Source of the DNA: Streptomyces sp. V1I1
GTDB lineage: Bacteria > Actinomycetota > Actinomycetes > Streptomycetales > Streptomycetaceae
Length of the DNA: 64,000 bases
Reading direction: 5' to 3'
Assembly: GCF_030817355.1 (NCBI RefSeq)
Contig: NZ_JAUSZH010000001.1
Location: 8,207,517-8,271,516, forward strand
Made by a program: the position numbers and the translations under genes. Under the pieces are notes generated by a model, which was given only the letters and a program-made list of their open reading frames with translations, was not told the DNA's origin and did no database searches. Positions 26,190-35,527 of this stretch are shown piece by piece (the first letter of the stretch is position 1; each line of letters starts with the position of its first letter).

Positions 26190-26547
26190 CAAGGTGAACA
26201 TCCAGACCCTGGCGCTACTACGAGCGGCGCGGCCTACTCGCGGAACCCGAGCGCAGCCCCGGCGACCCCGCCTCTACGGCGAGGAAGCGGTCACGACGAT
26301 GATCAAGGCCGCCCAACGGCTGGGTCCACGCTGGCGGAGGTCGCCGAACTTCTGGAGGCCGGCCGCCACCGGCGCGGCGCCCCGTCCCAGAGCTCCAGGA
26401 GAGGGCCGCGTCAAACTGGCCGAGGTCGACGCGAAAATCCCGAAACTGGCCACCATCCGCACTGGCGTCGCCGCCACCGTCGAGGCAGGCTGCGACGACC
26501 TGACTGTCTGCGCCTCCAGCGCCTACTGCCCCATCCCCTGTCACTGA
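26190..26547 (+). pseudogene. MerR-family regulator remnant
   Basis: Pieces in several frames read KVNIQTLRYYERRGLLAEPE (with indels), YGEEAVTTMIKAAQRLG and TLAEVAELLEAG, then KLAEVDAKIPKLATIRTGVA and GCDDLTVCAS. This is the MerR HTH, dimer helix and Cys-containing effector-binding end, as in mercury/arsenic-type MerR proteins. Multiple frameshifts make it non-functional. No resistance genes adjoin it. Confidence 0.65.
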
Positions 26548-26552
26548 CCTTA

Positions 26553-26670
26553 AGGGTTGTCCCTTATGTTCTCGGGGCATGCTGAGCGTCGGGGTGACTG
26601 GTTGAACTGGGTGGCGATCGAGTGATCGCGGGTGGGCGTCAGAGTGCCGTCCATGATCACGACGCTGTTT
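26553..26670 (-). mobile_element. IS5-like element 3'-end remnant
   Basis: The minus strand reads VVIMDGTLTPTRDHSIATQF, a transposase-like segment, running directly into an end motif GGGTTGTCCC at 26559. A similar end (GGTTGTCCC) lies at 27626 in the same orientation. Confidence 0.45.
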
Positions 26671-26761
26671 CTTTACGAACCGCTTGTGGGGTTGGCGCGC
26701 GAGGGATGACCCGAGGCGATCGATTTACCCCCTAACGGTCGTAATTACGAGGGGGGTATGC

Positions 26762-27559
26762 ATGGTAAATAGCAACGCATTCTCCAATCCTGAAAGCCAT
26801 CTGATCGGCCTCTATCGAGATCAGAGCTCTGGAGCATTTCTGTTCGCTATGCCCAAGCCGGGCAAAAGGGGAGTCAATACTGCCACCAGTGCGGCCTTCG
26901 CCAGATTCTACAGCATCCTCGACGCCAAGGACAAGCAGCCAAAGGCATCAGCCTCGCTTAAGTACATCAGCTTCGTGGCGAGCAAGCACGCAGCAGGAGC
27001 GGCCGTCGATATCCTCGTAGGGCAGCTGCTCGATACCGCGCTCGCTGACGCCCTCCGCACGCTTGGCGATGTGAGCCTCAGGGCTGCGTCTGTGGAGCTT
27101 GATGACGCCAACAACGAACCCACCGAGAAGGGCAAGAAACGTCATCGCATGCTCGCGCAGGGGCACCTTGGCGTGGTGTTCCAGGCCGCCGAGAGTGAGA
27201 TAACAGCACTTGAGAAGAAGCTACTCCCCCACACAGATCGAAGAGCTGAAGCGCACCGCAAAGCGACTCTTGTTGCAGCCATCATTGCGCTCATCAACCA
27301 CGACGCCGGCATGCAGGCAGCGGCTAAATGGGCCGAGAAGGCGAAAACTCATTTTGAGCGATACGACGAGCTGAAAGGCGACACTGGTAGGGCGGTCCTG
27401 GCCCGGATGAACCGGCAGGAGAGCAAGCTTCAGTCCGGCCGGTCACCCATCGTGATACACCCACCCGGAGTGGTAATGCCGCAGGGTCTTGCGGCCCCCG
27501 CTGGGTCTTGCGCAAGACCGCCATCCGGGAACTCCAAGAAGACAGGCGCCCGATCCTAG
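26762..27559 (+). CDS. Hypothetical protein, 265 aa
   Basis: ATG 26762 follows GAGGGGGG. The product (MVNSNAFSNPESHLIGLYRD) is soluble. Residues 45-100 read DAKDKQPKASASLKYISFVA and GAAVDILVGQLLDTALADAL. Residues 140-210 are Ala/Glu/Lys-rich helix (AESEITALEKKLLPHTDRRA, AALKWAEKAKTHFERYDEL-like). Codon use is less GC-biased at third positions than its neighbours, suggesting recent transfer. It lies between two IS5-like 3'-end remnants in direct orientation. No family is recognised. Confidence 0.6.
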   Translation: MVNSNAFSNPESHLIGLYRDQSSGAFLFAMPKPGKRGVNTATSAAFARFYSILDAKDKQPKASASLKYISFVASKHAAGAAVDILVGQLLDTALADALRTLGDVSLRAASVELDDANNEPTEKGKKRHRMLAQGHLGVVFQAAESEITALEKKLLPHTDRRAEAHRKATLVAAIIALINHDAGMQAAAKWAEKAKTHFERYDELKGDTGRAVLARMNRQESKLQSGRSPIVIHPPGVVMPQGLAAPAGSCARPPSGNSKKTGARS

Positions 27560-27623
27560 CCCGCATTACCACACTTAACGAAGAGCGATCGCATTTCGAG
27601 GTGCTCTATAGGGCCCTCCGATC

Positions 27624-27795
27624 CTAGAGGTTGTCCCGTAGGGGGCGTGGGTTATCCGTTGAGAGCCAGGTTGTATAGCCGGGCGATGCCGAGCATGGCC
27701 TGGTGAACGCCGTGCCCCTTGAGACGGCAGTCCGGCAGGATCTTCAAGTTCTTCAGCCGGGACAGGGCGTGTTCCACACGGGCCCGAGCCGACGG
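27624..27795 (-). mobile_element. IS5-like transposase C-terminal remnant
   Basis: The minus strand reads SARARVEHALSRLKNLKILP, then GVHQAMLGIARLYNLALNG with a stop at 27652, the C-terminal end of an IS5-type (DDE_Tnp_4-like) transposase. The terminal motif GGTTGTCCC is at 27626. The rest of the transposase is absent. Confidence 0.6.
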
Positions 27796-28492
27796 TGTTC
27801 TCCGCCTCCTGCTGAGGGCTGAGATGCGTCTGGCTGCGTCGTTTGCGGTGTGGGATGAGAAGGCCGGTTCCGGACCCTGCTGTTGGCCCCTGCCCCCAGA
27901 GCGCACCGAAGGCGCTCGGGGACCTTGTCGCCCTGGCCTGCGCTGCCATCGCTCGATCCAGCGATGGCGCCACACCTGTTGCACCCGATATCGTCAACGG
28001 CACTGGCGCTGAGCTGCACCGAGTCGTCGACTCCGCCTCGCGCCACACCTGGTTGCCCCAGAGAACTCCTGGCCGTCCGGCAGCTTGACCCACACCGGGG
28101 GCGGAGGCGGTCATGCCGCCACGGTACGAGAGAAGTACCAGGACACCGCCTGGAGCGCCAATCATTAGGGTGGCTGCCGCAAAGACCATTGCCACTACGA
28201 ACTGGGTTGCCTCGACGGTGCTCAGAGGCCCCCCAGTCACAACTGCGTAGGTTCCATAGCCCACCGAGCCGACTGACAACTCCAAAATTACGAACCACAT
28301 AAGTCGGGTCAAGAGCCCTGTTTTTACGTCCTCGGGCTCGGTTACTACTAGGAACACGGTCACGGCACTGAAGAACACGCATGTCGCCAGCAAGCAGCCG
28401 GCCACGAAGAGACACCATTGAAGTGCAGTCACTGCTTCCCCCACCCTCATCGCGGCGATCCAACCGCATGAGGTGATTGTCGTCGTACCCAC
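27796..28492 (-). pseudogene. Membrane protein, C-terminus replaced by IS remnant
   Basis: It starts at GTG 28492 or ATG 28450 (MRVGEAVTALQWCLFVAGCL). Three or four hydrophobic helices follow (LATCVFFSAVTVFLVVTE, MWFVILELSVGSVGYGTYA, ATQFVVAMVFAAATLMIG, GGVLVLLSYRGG), then a Ser/Ala-rich region. The open frame continues into the IS5-like remnant to 27575, so the native C-terminus is probably lost. The function is unknown. Confidence 0.45.
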
Positions 28493-28519
28493 TGCGACGA
28501 CGGGTGTAATCAGCGAGGT

Positions 28520-28650
28520 TCAGCTGTACAGCGTCACGAAGCCGAGCTGGTCGTAGACCTGCATCCCGCGCCGCAGCAGGGCGCTTCCCCAGCCCTGGCC
28601 GCGTACGTCCTCATCGACGGTCAGACCGCGGACCTTGCCCGCGGTCACGG
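28520..28650 (-). pseudogene. GNAT acetyltransferase C-terminal fragment
   Basis: The minus strand reads AVTAGKVRGLTVDEDVRGQG, then WGSALLRRGMQVYDQLGFVT and LYS with a stop. RGQGWGSALL is the acetyl-CoA-binding motif A of GNAT enzymes. No N-terminal half is found upstream. Confidence 0.65.
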
Positions 28651-28696
28651 CGAGACTGCGTCCAGCCCAGCCCACTCACCCTGCATGAACACAAGA

Positions 28697-28726
28697 CTGG
28701 CCCCACTCCACCCGGAGCGGGGCCAG
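28697..28726. terminator. Stem-loop, possible terminator
   Basis: CTGGCCCC at 28697-28704 pairs with GGGGCCAG at 28719-28726 across a 14-nt loop. It lies between the GNAT fragment and the lectin gene. No T-run follows on either strand. Confidence 0.4.
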
Positions 28727-28858
28727 AACGGGCCTTGGAACAACGCCCACCGGTGGATCCACTGGCCCCGTTCATTGGCCGCAAATCGCCGCGACAGACC
28801 GCTCCCGGCGGGCCACGCTGCCTACTGACAGTCTTCCGTCGGAGGGGGAATCGGGACG

Positions 28859-29410
28859 ATGAAGCCGATGCGTACGCGAAAGACGTTCTCAGGGCTGACG
28901 GCTGCCGCCACTCTGTGCGGCCTGAGCCTGGCCGGAGGGTCACCGGCTGCCGCCGCTGTCCCTCCGCCCCTGCCGATCATTTACGAGCAGGTGATCAACT
29001 ACCACAGCGGCAAGTGCCTGGAGGTGGCGGGGGGCAGTCAGGCCAACGGCGCCAGGGTGCAGCAGTACTCCTGCAACGGCACGGTCGCCCAGCAGTGGAA
29101 CAAGCGCCCCACCAGCGGCGGGTACTTTCAGCTCGTCGTCGCCAGCAGCGGTAAGTGCGTGGAGATCGCGAGCGCGAGCCAGGCCAACGGCTACAAGGCC
29201 CAGCAGAACCCCTGCGGCAGCGGCTATCACCAGCAGTTCACCCATCTGCCGAGCGGAGTGTCCGGCTACCCGTTCATCGTGGCCCGGCACAGCGGCAAGG
29301 GCCTGACCATCGCTTCGGAGAGCCTGCTGAATGGCGCCCAGATCGTCCAGTACGACGTCGGCGACGACGGCCCCGACACGCTCCATGCGGGCGACTGGCA
29401 GTTCCGCTAG
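28859..29410 (+). CDS. Secreted ricin B-type lectin, 183 aa
   Basis: ATG 28859 lies after GGAGGGGGA, and a second ATG follows at codon 4. The signal peptide is MRTRKTFSGLTAAATLCGLS with cleavage near SPAAAA (about residue 33). The mature part is a beta-trefoil: NYHSGKCLEVAGGSQANGAR, VQQYSCNGTVAQQWNKRP, SGKCVEIASASQANGYKA and HSGKGLTIASESLLNGAQ, then GDWQFR. These are the repeating (Q/N)xW-type units of ricin_B_lectin domains that bind extracellular carbohydrate. No catalytic domain is attached, so it is a stand-alone lectin. Its stop overlaps the edge of an IS630 remnant. Confidence 0.85.
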   Translation: MKPMRTRKTFSGLTAAATLCGLSLAGGSPAAAAVPPPLPIIYEQVINYHSGKCLEVAGGSQANGARVQQYSCNGTVAQQWNKRPTSGGYFQLVVASSGKCVEIASASQANGYKAQQNPCGSGYHQQFTHLPSGVSGYPFIVARHSGKGLTIASESLLNGAQIVQYDVGDDGPDTLHAGDWQFR

Positions 29411-29590
29411 TCGCTGCGGCGGAGCTTCTTGTTTGTCAGCTCGGCGAACCACCGCTCGACCATGTTGAGCCAGGACGAGGTGGTGGGCGTGAAGTGCAGT
29501 TGGAACCGTGGGTGCGCCAGCAGCCATTTCTTGATCGCCTCGGTCTTGTGAGTGGCGTAGATCGTCGCAAAGAAGGAGACGCAGGCGGCC
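29407..29590 (-). pseudogene. IS630-family transposase C-terminal fragment
   Basis: The minus strand reads YATHKTEAIKKWLLAHPRFQ, LHFTPTTSSWLNMVERWFAE and LTNKKLRRSD with a stop at 29407. It holds the final DDE Glu block (SSWLNMVERWF). Upstream sequence (29590-29730) is not recognisable. It abuts the lectin stop. Confidence 0.75.
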
Positions 29591-29750
29591 TCCTCCGGGG
29601 GCTTCGGTCTGACCCTGCCGAAGCCCGCGAAGCCGGGCGAGTGCCGTCGCCCTTCTCGATGCCGCCGGTGCCGAAGCGCACCCACAGCGGAGTCGGCATG
29701 TGTCCGCACTTGAGCTTGTTCCGCTTTGACGGACACCATCGGTGTGGTGG

Positions 29751-30621
29751 TCAGGCTGCGAGTGCGTTCTCGTATTCGGCGGGACTGCGGTAGCCGAGGC
29801 TGCTGTGCAGTCGGTGCAAGTTGTACCAGCCCTCGATGAAGTCGAAGATCGCGGTGCGGGCGGCGGCACGGCTGGGCCAGGGGCTTGTGTCGAGCAACTC
29901 CCGTTTGATGGTGGCGAAGAACGACTCGGCGAGCGCGTTGTCCCAGCACTGCCCGGTGCGACCGACGGACAGGCGGACGCCGGACTCCGTTGCCAGGGTG
30001 GCGAATTGCTGACGGGTGTACTGACAGCCGCGATCCGAGTGAAAGATCACCGGTCGGGTGGGGCGACGCCGGCGGCAGGCGGACCTGAGAGCGTCGGCGA
30101 CCAGTTCGGTCCGCAGGTGGTCGGCGGTGGACCAGCCGACCACGCGGCGGGAGGCGATGTCGATGACAGTGGCCAGATAGAGCCAGCCCTCTTCGGTGGG
30201 GACGTAGGTGATGTCGCCGCACCAGCGGGTGAGGCCGTCCTGGTCGGGGGGCGAAGTCCCGGACGACGAGGTCGGGTCGGGCGGCGGCCCGTGGGTCGGG
30301 GATTGTCGTCAGGTGCCGTCGTCTGCGGTGCCGGCCCTGCAGTCCGGCGTTGCGCATCAGTCTGGCGATGCGGCGGCGGCCGCAGTCCTCGCCCTGTCGT
30401 TGCAGGACGGCGTGGACCCGCGGCGCCCCGTAGGTTCCGCGGGACCGCTCGTGGACTTCGGCGATCTTCTCAGTCAACTCGGCATCGCGGACCGCCCGCG
30501 GACCGGGCTTGCCACTGCGGCGGGCGTAGAAGGCGGTCCGGGAGACCTGCAGCAGTTCACACGCACGCTTGACGTTGTGACTGCCATGCATTTCCGCCTC
30601 GATGAACGGGTAGACGTTCAC
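29751..30621 (-). pseudogene. IS3-family transposase OrfB, frameshifted
   Basis: GTG 30621 (NVYPFIEAEMHGSHNVKRAC) overlaps the OrfA stop. The N-terminal HTH_21 region reads YGAPRVHAVLQRQGEDCGRR. At a run of six C (minus strand, near 30250) the frame breaks after DLVVRDFAP. The other frame carries the rve integrase core: ITYVPTEEGWLYLATVIDIA, VIFHSDRGCQYTRQQFATLA and QCWDNALAESFFATIKRELL (DDE with the final Glu), ending at 29751. One base fewer in the C-run restores the full protein, so it may be a sequencing error. Confidence 0.85.
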
Positions 30622-30926
30622 CGGATCTCCTTCGCGAAGAAAGCCGTGGCCCGCTTGAGGATGTCGACGTCCTCGCGCAGTCGGCGGTTCTCCCGCCGCA
30701 ACGCGGCCAGCTCCTCGCGTTCACTGCTGGTCAGGCCGTCGCGCTCGCCCGCGTCGACCTCGGCTTGGCTGACCCACAGCCGTACCGCGGTCTCGGTCAG
30801 GTCGAAGTCCTTGGCGATCTGGCCGACCGAGCGGTCACCGCGACGGCACAGCTCGACGATCTCGGCCTTGAACTCCGGCGTGAACGAACGGCGAGGCCGA
30901 GGCTTCTTCTTCCCCATGCTCTCCAT
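30618..30926 (-). CDS. IS3-family transposase OrfA, 102 aa
   Basis: It starts near ATG 30926/30917 (MGKKKPRPRRSFTPEFKAEI). The transposase_8 HTH (VELCRRGDRSVGQIAKDFDL, TETAVRLWV) is followed by a leucine-zipper coiled coil (EREELAALRRENRRLREDVD, ILKRATAFFAKE). This is typical IS3 OrfA, which helps OrfB bind the ends. OrfB starts at the OrfA stop, so the fusion product would arise by frameshifting. Confidence 0.88.
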   Translation of the reverse strand: MESMGKKKPRPRRSFTPEFKAEIVELCRRGDRSVGQIAKDFDLTETAVRLWVSQAEVDAGERDGLTSSEREELAALRRENRRLREDVDILKRATAFFAKEIR

Positions 30927-30950
30927 GATGTGGCTTTATTCACGAGTAGC

Positions 30951-31261
30951 GGTTCTGGCACAGCTTCCGTGTAGCGGCCACTCTGAGTGACGGTTGAGCC
31001 TCGCAGGGCGGCACCGAAGGCGCCCGAAAATGAGCCGTCGTAGAGGCAGTTGGGCTCAAAGTCCGGTCCGTGGAAGAGGTTGTGCTCCGGCTGAAGGAGC
31101 TGTTGTTCCCGTCGGTCGCGGACGTCACGGTGTTGTCGGTGGACGTGACTGTGATGCTCAACTGCCTTCGCGCAGTACTTGCCCCGCCGCCACCTTCCAT
31201 CGCTCTCTTCGACATCGAGCCATGACGGAGCGTTACGCGGCACGGAAGCTGTGCCAGAACC
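30951..31261. mobile_element. 311-bp ISL3-like non-autonomous element with perfect 21-bp inverted repeats
   Basis: A 21-bp terminal repeat (begins GGTTCTGGCACAGCTTCC at 30951) recurs exactly inverted at 31241-31261. Inside, the plus strand reads VVLRLKELLFPSVADVTVLS, VDVTVML, the usual N-terminal segment of ISL3-family transposases, without the catalytic part. It looks like an internally deleted ISL3 element. Flanking octamers share only CGAGT, so a clean 8-bp target duplication is not evident. Confidence 0.7.
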
Positions 31262-31329
31262 CGAGTTTTGACAGCGCTGGGGTACTTGCCAGGACAGCAT
31301 CGGGGTGCTCCTGGTGAAAGGTCCTGGTC

Positions 31330-31844
31330 ATGCCGCAGATGTCCAAGGTCGAGCTGTACGCGGCGATCCGGCGTGATCACCGTGCGGGCACGAAGATGCG
31401 CGAGCTTGAGCGCAAGTACAACGTCTCGTGGCGGACCGTGAAGAAGGCCGTGGACTCGGTCTGGCCGGAGCCGCGGAAGAAGCTGCCGCTGCGGCCGACT
31501 GCCCTGGATCTGTACAAGCCGGTGATCGATGAGATGCTGCGGACGGCCCTCGACGCTCCGCGCAAGCAGCGGCACACGATCACGCGGATCTTCCACCGGC
31601 TCATCCAGGAGCACGGCGCCGATATCTCGTACCAGATGGTCCGGCGCTACGTCTCCGAGCGGAAGCCGGAGATCCTCGCGGCCTCGGGCAAGGCCCCGGT
31701 GGAAGCGTTCGTGCCGCAGACCCACCTGCCCGGTCACGAGGCCGAGGTCGACTTCGGCGATGTGACCGTGCGCTTGGCCGGTGAGCTGGTGACCTGCTAT
31801 TTGTTCTCGCTCCGCCTGTCCTACTCAGGCAAAGCCGTCCACCG
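31330..31844 (+). pseudogene. istA: IS21-family IstA transposase, 5' part (interrupted)
   Basis: ATG 31330 or 31339 opens MSKVELYAAIRRDHRAGTKM, then RKYNVSWRTVKKAVDSVWPE (HTH). HEAEVDFGDVTVRLAGELVT begins the rve catalytic domain with its first Asp. Coding similarity stops after LSYSGKAVH at 31844, where a 5.9-kb element begins. The 3' part resumes at 37758. The two parts together give a continuous 557-residue protein. Confidence 0.85.
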
Positions 31845-31937
31845 ACCCGTTGACCGCACTATCGGCGTGTCCTGCGTGTTGGCGTGGTGAGGGCGAGGAG
31901 TCTCCGTTCGGGATGTGCCCGATGAGACGGAGATGCG

Positions 31938-33170
31938 ATGGATCACGATGCTCCAATATCCGAGGTCGACGTGTCCGGCCTGGTGGTGGCGCGGGTCGGC
32001 AGTGTGGAGGCGAGCACTGCCGCGACGTTGCCATGGGTGGTGCTCGATGGTGCGGGGCGGCCGATCGCCCCTGTCAGCGACTTCCTTCGGGAACTGCTGG
32101 CCTGCGGCAACACCGCGGCATCCTGCCGCTCCTATGCTTATGACCTGCTGCGCTGGTTCCGTTTCCTGGCCGCGGTGGACATCGACTGGAGCCGGGCCAA
32201 GCGCGTGGACGTGCGCGACTTCGTCCTGTGGCTTCGAACGTGCCACAACCCGGCGCGGGACCGGCGGCGCCCGGACGCGCCAGCGCCGGGATCGCTGAAC
32301 GCGCGCACCGGCAAGCCGTACCTGAAAACCGGCTATTCCCCGGCGACGATCAACCACGCGGTATCGGTGCTGGCGGCGTTCTACGACCATCATCTCCAGA
32401 CCGGGCAGGGGCCGCTGGTCTCGCCAGTGCCGCCGCAGTCGCGTGACGGGCGCCGGCTGCAGGCGCATCACAACCCGCTGGAGCCATTCCGGCTGCACCG
32501 CCGGGGCGCCTACCGGCAAAAGCAGGCCGACCGTGAGCCCCGCGCGGTCCCCGACGATGTCGTCGAGGACCTGTTCCACTCGCTGGGCTGCCACCGGAAC
32601 CGGGCACTGTTCTCCATGTTCTTGTCCAGCGGCGCGCGGGCCGCCGAGATGCTGGGTATGACGATCAGCGACGTCCACCCGGGCGAGGGCCGTATCTACG
32701 TGCAGACCAAGGGCCTGGGCGGAGCCAAGGAGGCGTGCCCCGCCTCTCCGGAAGCCTTCGCGTGGCTGGCGCTCTACCTCGGCGAACTGGCTCAGGATGG
32801 CCATCGGCCAGCCGCCGACGAGCCGGTGTGGTGGACGCTGCGCGGCCCGACGCGTCCGTTGACTTACACCGCGCTGCGGGCCGTGCTGAACCGGATCAAC
32901 GCCCGGATCGGGGCGAACATCACGCTGCACGACCTGCGACACACCCTGTGTCTGCGCCTGATCCAGGACCCGGGCATCACGCTGGTCGACGCCCAGCAGG
33001 TGATGCGTCACCGGCGGATCACCACGACCAGTACCTACCTGCGGCCGAGGATCGACGAGGTCATTTCCAAAGTCCACGAGCACTACACGCGCCCCAACTC
33101 GCCACCGCAGCCGCTGACCGGCTGGACCTACGACCCGGACGACCTCGCCGACGTGTTCGGCAGCAACTGA
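31938..33170 (+). CDS. Tyrosine recombinase (TnpA-like), 410 aa
   Basis: ATG 31938 (MDHDAPISEVDVSGLVVARV) follows GGAG. Residues 40-160 form a SAM-like core-binding domain (SCRSYAYDLLRWFRFLAAVD). The catalytic domain shows Arg234 (SSGARAAEML), HDLRHT (His331, Arg334), His358 and nucleophile Tyr367 (ITTTSTYLRP). All active-site residues are present. The stop overlaps the ATG of the next recombinase (TGATG), so the two are translationally coupled, as for Tn554 tnpA/tnpB. Role: site-specific integration and excision of the element. Confidence 0.88.
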   Translation: MDHDAPISEVDVSGLVVARVGSVEASTAATLPWVVLDGAGRPIAPVSDFLRELLACGNTAASCRSYAYDLLRWFRFLAAVDIDWSRAKRVDVRDFVLWLRTCHNPARDRRRPDAPAPGSLNARTGKPYLKTGYSPATINHAVSVLAAFYDHHLQTGQGPLVSPVPPQSRDGRRLQAHHNPLEPFRLHRRGAYRQKQADREPRAVPDDVVEDLFHSLGCHRNRALFSMFLSSGARAAEMLGMTISDVHPGEGRIYVQTKGLGGAKEACPASPEAFAWLALYLGELAQDGHRPAADEPVWWTLRGPTRPLTYTALRAVLNRINARIGANITLHDLRHTLCLRLIQDPGITLVDAQQVMRHRRITTTSTYLRPRIDEVISKVHEHYTRPNSPPQPLTGWTYDPDDLADVFGSN

Positions 33171-35527
33171 TGGCCCGGCACGGCCGCACCACGCGCACAC
33201 CGGTCAGCCCCCGTGACCCCGCCCTGCTCGCCGACGCCCGGATACCCGGGCCGAGACCGTCCACCGGCATCAACAACGAGCGGGCGGCTACGCCGCGGGA
33301 CGAGCTCGCACTGCTGGCCAAATGCCTGCTCAGCGAGCCGACCGACCGCAATCTGTGGCGTCAGCAGCTGTCGCTGACCCGGGTGCTCGACTGGCTGGAG
33401 GAGTTCCCCGCCGACACCTGGCAGGACCGCTGGCTGCTGAGCGGTTCCGACGACCAGGGCTCGGCCTGGGGGCCGCAGGGCCTGAGCGCCGGAACGCGCT
33501 CGCGATTCACCACGGGCCTGGGCATCCTGATCGTCCTTCAGGTGGTCCGGCCCTCCTACGGGTGGCTGTTCGGCAGCCGGCTGCTGGGTGTCTACGACGC
33601 CTACCGGCGCCACAACCAGGCAGCCCTGTTTTCCGAGCTTCGGGAGCGTGCCGACGGACGCGAGGGTTGCGACGAGCACGCGACCGACGCCCTGAACCTG
33701 CTGACCCGCATGAGCATCGTCACCGGCAAGGACCTGCTGGACTTCGAGCTGGAGGACCTCACCGACTACGCCCAGGCCCGTCGGGCGACGGGCCGCACGG
33801 TGGCGTCGCTGCCGTTCGCCTACGAGATCCTGCACGCCGTCGGCGGCTTGAAGGACTCGCCACCGACACTGCGGCAGGCCCAGGCCCGCGGTCAGCTCAC
33901 CCCGGCCGAACTGGTCGACCGCCACCCCATCACCGACCGCGCGGTCCGGGACGTTCTCGTGCACTACATCGCCGAAAGGTCCGGCGCCCTGGATTACGGC
34001 TCCCTGGTCAACCAGGCCCAGATGCTGGCCGACCTGTTCTGGGGCGACCTGGAACGCCACCACCCCGGCATCGCCTCGCTGAACCTGCCCGACACGGTGG
34101 CCCAGGAATGGAAGCAACGCGTCCGCGTGCTCCCCGACGGACGACCGCGCCGCACCTACCACGGCGTGTTCCTGGCCGTGCGCTCCTTCTACCTGGACCT
34201 GCTGCAGTGGTCGATGGAAGACCCGGCCCGCTGGGCCCAATGGGCCGCACCCTGCCCGATCAGCGAAGCCGACATCCGCGGCTACCTCAAGGAGACCCGG
34301 CACCGACAAGCGCGGATGCAGCAACGCACCCGCACCCTGGTCCCCGTCCTCCCGCAGCTCGTCCGCGCCGCCGAGGACCGGCTGCACCGCGCAACCCTCC
34401 TCCTGGACGCGGCCCGATCCGCGAAGCTGGGCGAGGAATTCACCATCGAGGACCGGCGGTATCGACGCACCGGCCGAAAATGCAGCAATTGGCGGCCCAC
34501 CGCGCTGTTCATTACCCAGGCCGACGAGCCCGGCCCGCGGTTCGACGCCGAATGCGAGGAGAACAATGCCTTCTGGACCTGGGCCGGCATCGAGGTCCTG
34601 CGACGCACCGGCACCAGGATCGAGGAACTACTTGAGCTCACCCACCTGAGCCTGCGCCAGTACCAGGCGCCCACCGGCGAGACGGTGCCGCTGCTGCAGA
34701 TCAGCCCGTCCAAGACCGACCGCGAACGCGTCATCCCCGCCGACCCGGACCTGGTCGCGGTGCTCGCCAGAATCATCCGCCGCATCAAAGGCCCCGCCGA
34801 GCGGGTCCCCCTGCTGAACCGGTACGACGGCTACGAGCGGGTCTTCGGCCCGCCGCTGCCGCACCTGTTCCAGTGCCCCTCCCAGCACCGGCTGCAGGTC
34901 ATCTCCGCCAACCGCATTCGCGAACTCCTCACCGATCTCGCCCTGCGGGCTGGCATCGTCGATGTCGATGGGACACCGCTGAGATTCACGCCCCACGACT
35001 TCCGCAGAATCTTCTCCACGGAGACCGTCAACGGCGGCCTGCCGATCCACATCGCCGCGAAGCTACTCGGCCACCTCGATCTCAACACGACCCAGGCATA
35101 CGTCGCGGTCTATCCCGAGGAGGTCATTCGCCACTATCGGCAGTTCGTCGACCAGCGCCGGACCCACCGCCCCAGCGAGGAGTACCGCGAACCGAGTGAC
35201 ACCGAATGGCAGGAGTTCCGCGACCACTTCAGCCTGCGCAAGGTCGCCCTCGGCACCTGCGACCGCCCCTACGGAACCCCTTGCCAGCATGAAAACGCCT
35301 GCGTCAGATGTCCCATGCTCCGTCTTGACCTGGCTCAGGAACCCCGACTTCTGGAGATCGAGACCAACACCCGCAAACGTCTCGGGGAAGCCCAGCGGAT
35401 GCAGTGGCTCGGCGAAGTCGCCGGACTGCAGGAGAGCCTGCGGCACATCGCCACCAAGAAACAGCAGGTCGAACGACTACGAGAGCAAAGTGACCACGGG
35501 GAAGCTGGAGAGAATGCGCTCGGGTGA
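33170..35527 (+). CDS. Large tyrosine recombinase (TnpB-like), 785 aa
   Basis: ATG 33170 overlaps the previous stop. The N-terminal 450 residues are a long helical region of unknown function. The C-terminal catalytic domain has Arg483 (GTRIEELLELTHL), His609/Arg612 (TPHDFRRIFSTE), His635 (LLGHLDLNTTQAYVAVY) and Tyr644. A Cys cluster follows (CDRPYGTPCQHENACVRC), probably a zinc site, then a coiled coil (AGLQESLRHIATKKQQVERL). Size and C-terminal Cys motif match the larger partner in Tn554-like recombinase pairs. It is convergent with the S1-like gene, with the two stop codons adjacent. Confidence 0.88.
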   Translation: MARHGRTTRTPVSPRDPALLADARIPGPRPSTGINNERAATPRDELALLAKCLLSEPTDRNLWRQQLSLTRVLDWLEEFPADTWQDRWLLSGSDDQGSAWGPQGLSAGTRSRFTTGLGILIVLQVVRPSYGWLFGSRLLGVYDAYRRHNQAALFSELRERADGREGCDEHATDALNLLTRMSIVTGKDLLDFELEDLTDYAQARRATGRTVASLPFAYEILHAVGGLKDSPPTLRQAQARGQLTPAELVDRHPITDRAVRDVLVHYIAERSGALDYGSLVNQAQMLADLFWGDLERHHPGIASLNLPDTVAQEWKQRVRVLPDGRPRRTYHGVFLAVRSFYLDLLQWSMEDPARWAQWAAPCPISEADIRGYLKETRHRQARMQQRTRTLVPVLPQLVRAAEDRLHRATLLLDAARSAKLGEEFTIEDRRYRRTGRKCSNWRPTALFITQADEPGPRFDAECEENNAFWTWAGIEVLRRTGTRIEELLELTHLSLRQYQAPTGETVPLLQISPSKTDRERVIPADPDLVAVLARIIRRIKGPAERVPLLNRYDGYERVFGPPLPHLFQCPSQHRLQVISANRIRELLTDLALRAGIVDVDGTPLRFTPHDFRRIFSTETVNGGLPIHIAAKLLGHLDLNTTQAYVAVYPEEVIRHYRQFVDQRRTHRPSEEYREPSDTEWQEFRDHFSLRKVALGTCDRPYGTPCQHENACVRCPMLRLDLAQEPRLLEIETNTRKRLGEAQRMQWLGEVAGLQESLRHIATKKQQVERLREQSDHGEAGENALG

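Noticed and set aside
31821..33200. 459-codon minus-strand frame opposite the first tyrosine recombinase
   Set aside because: It is antisense to a gene with complete catalytic motifs and has shadow-type composition.
33128..34387. 419-codon minus-strand frame
   Set aside because: It is antisense to the large recombinase and has no domain-like sequence.
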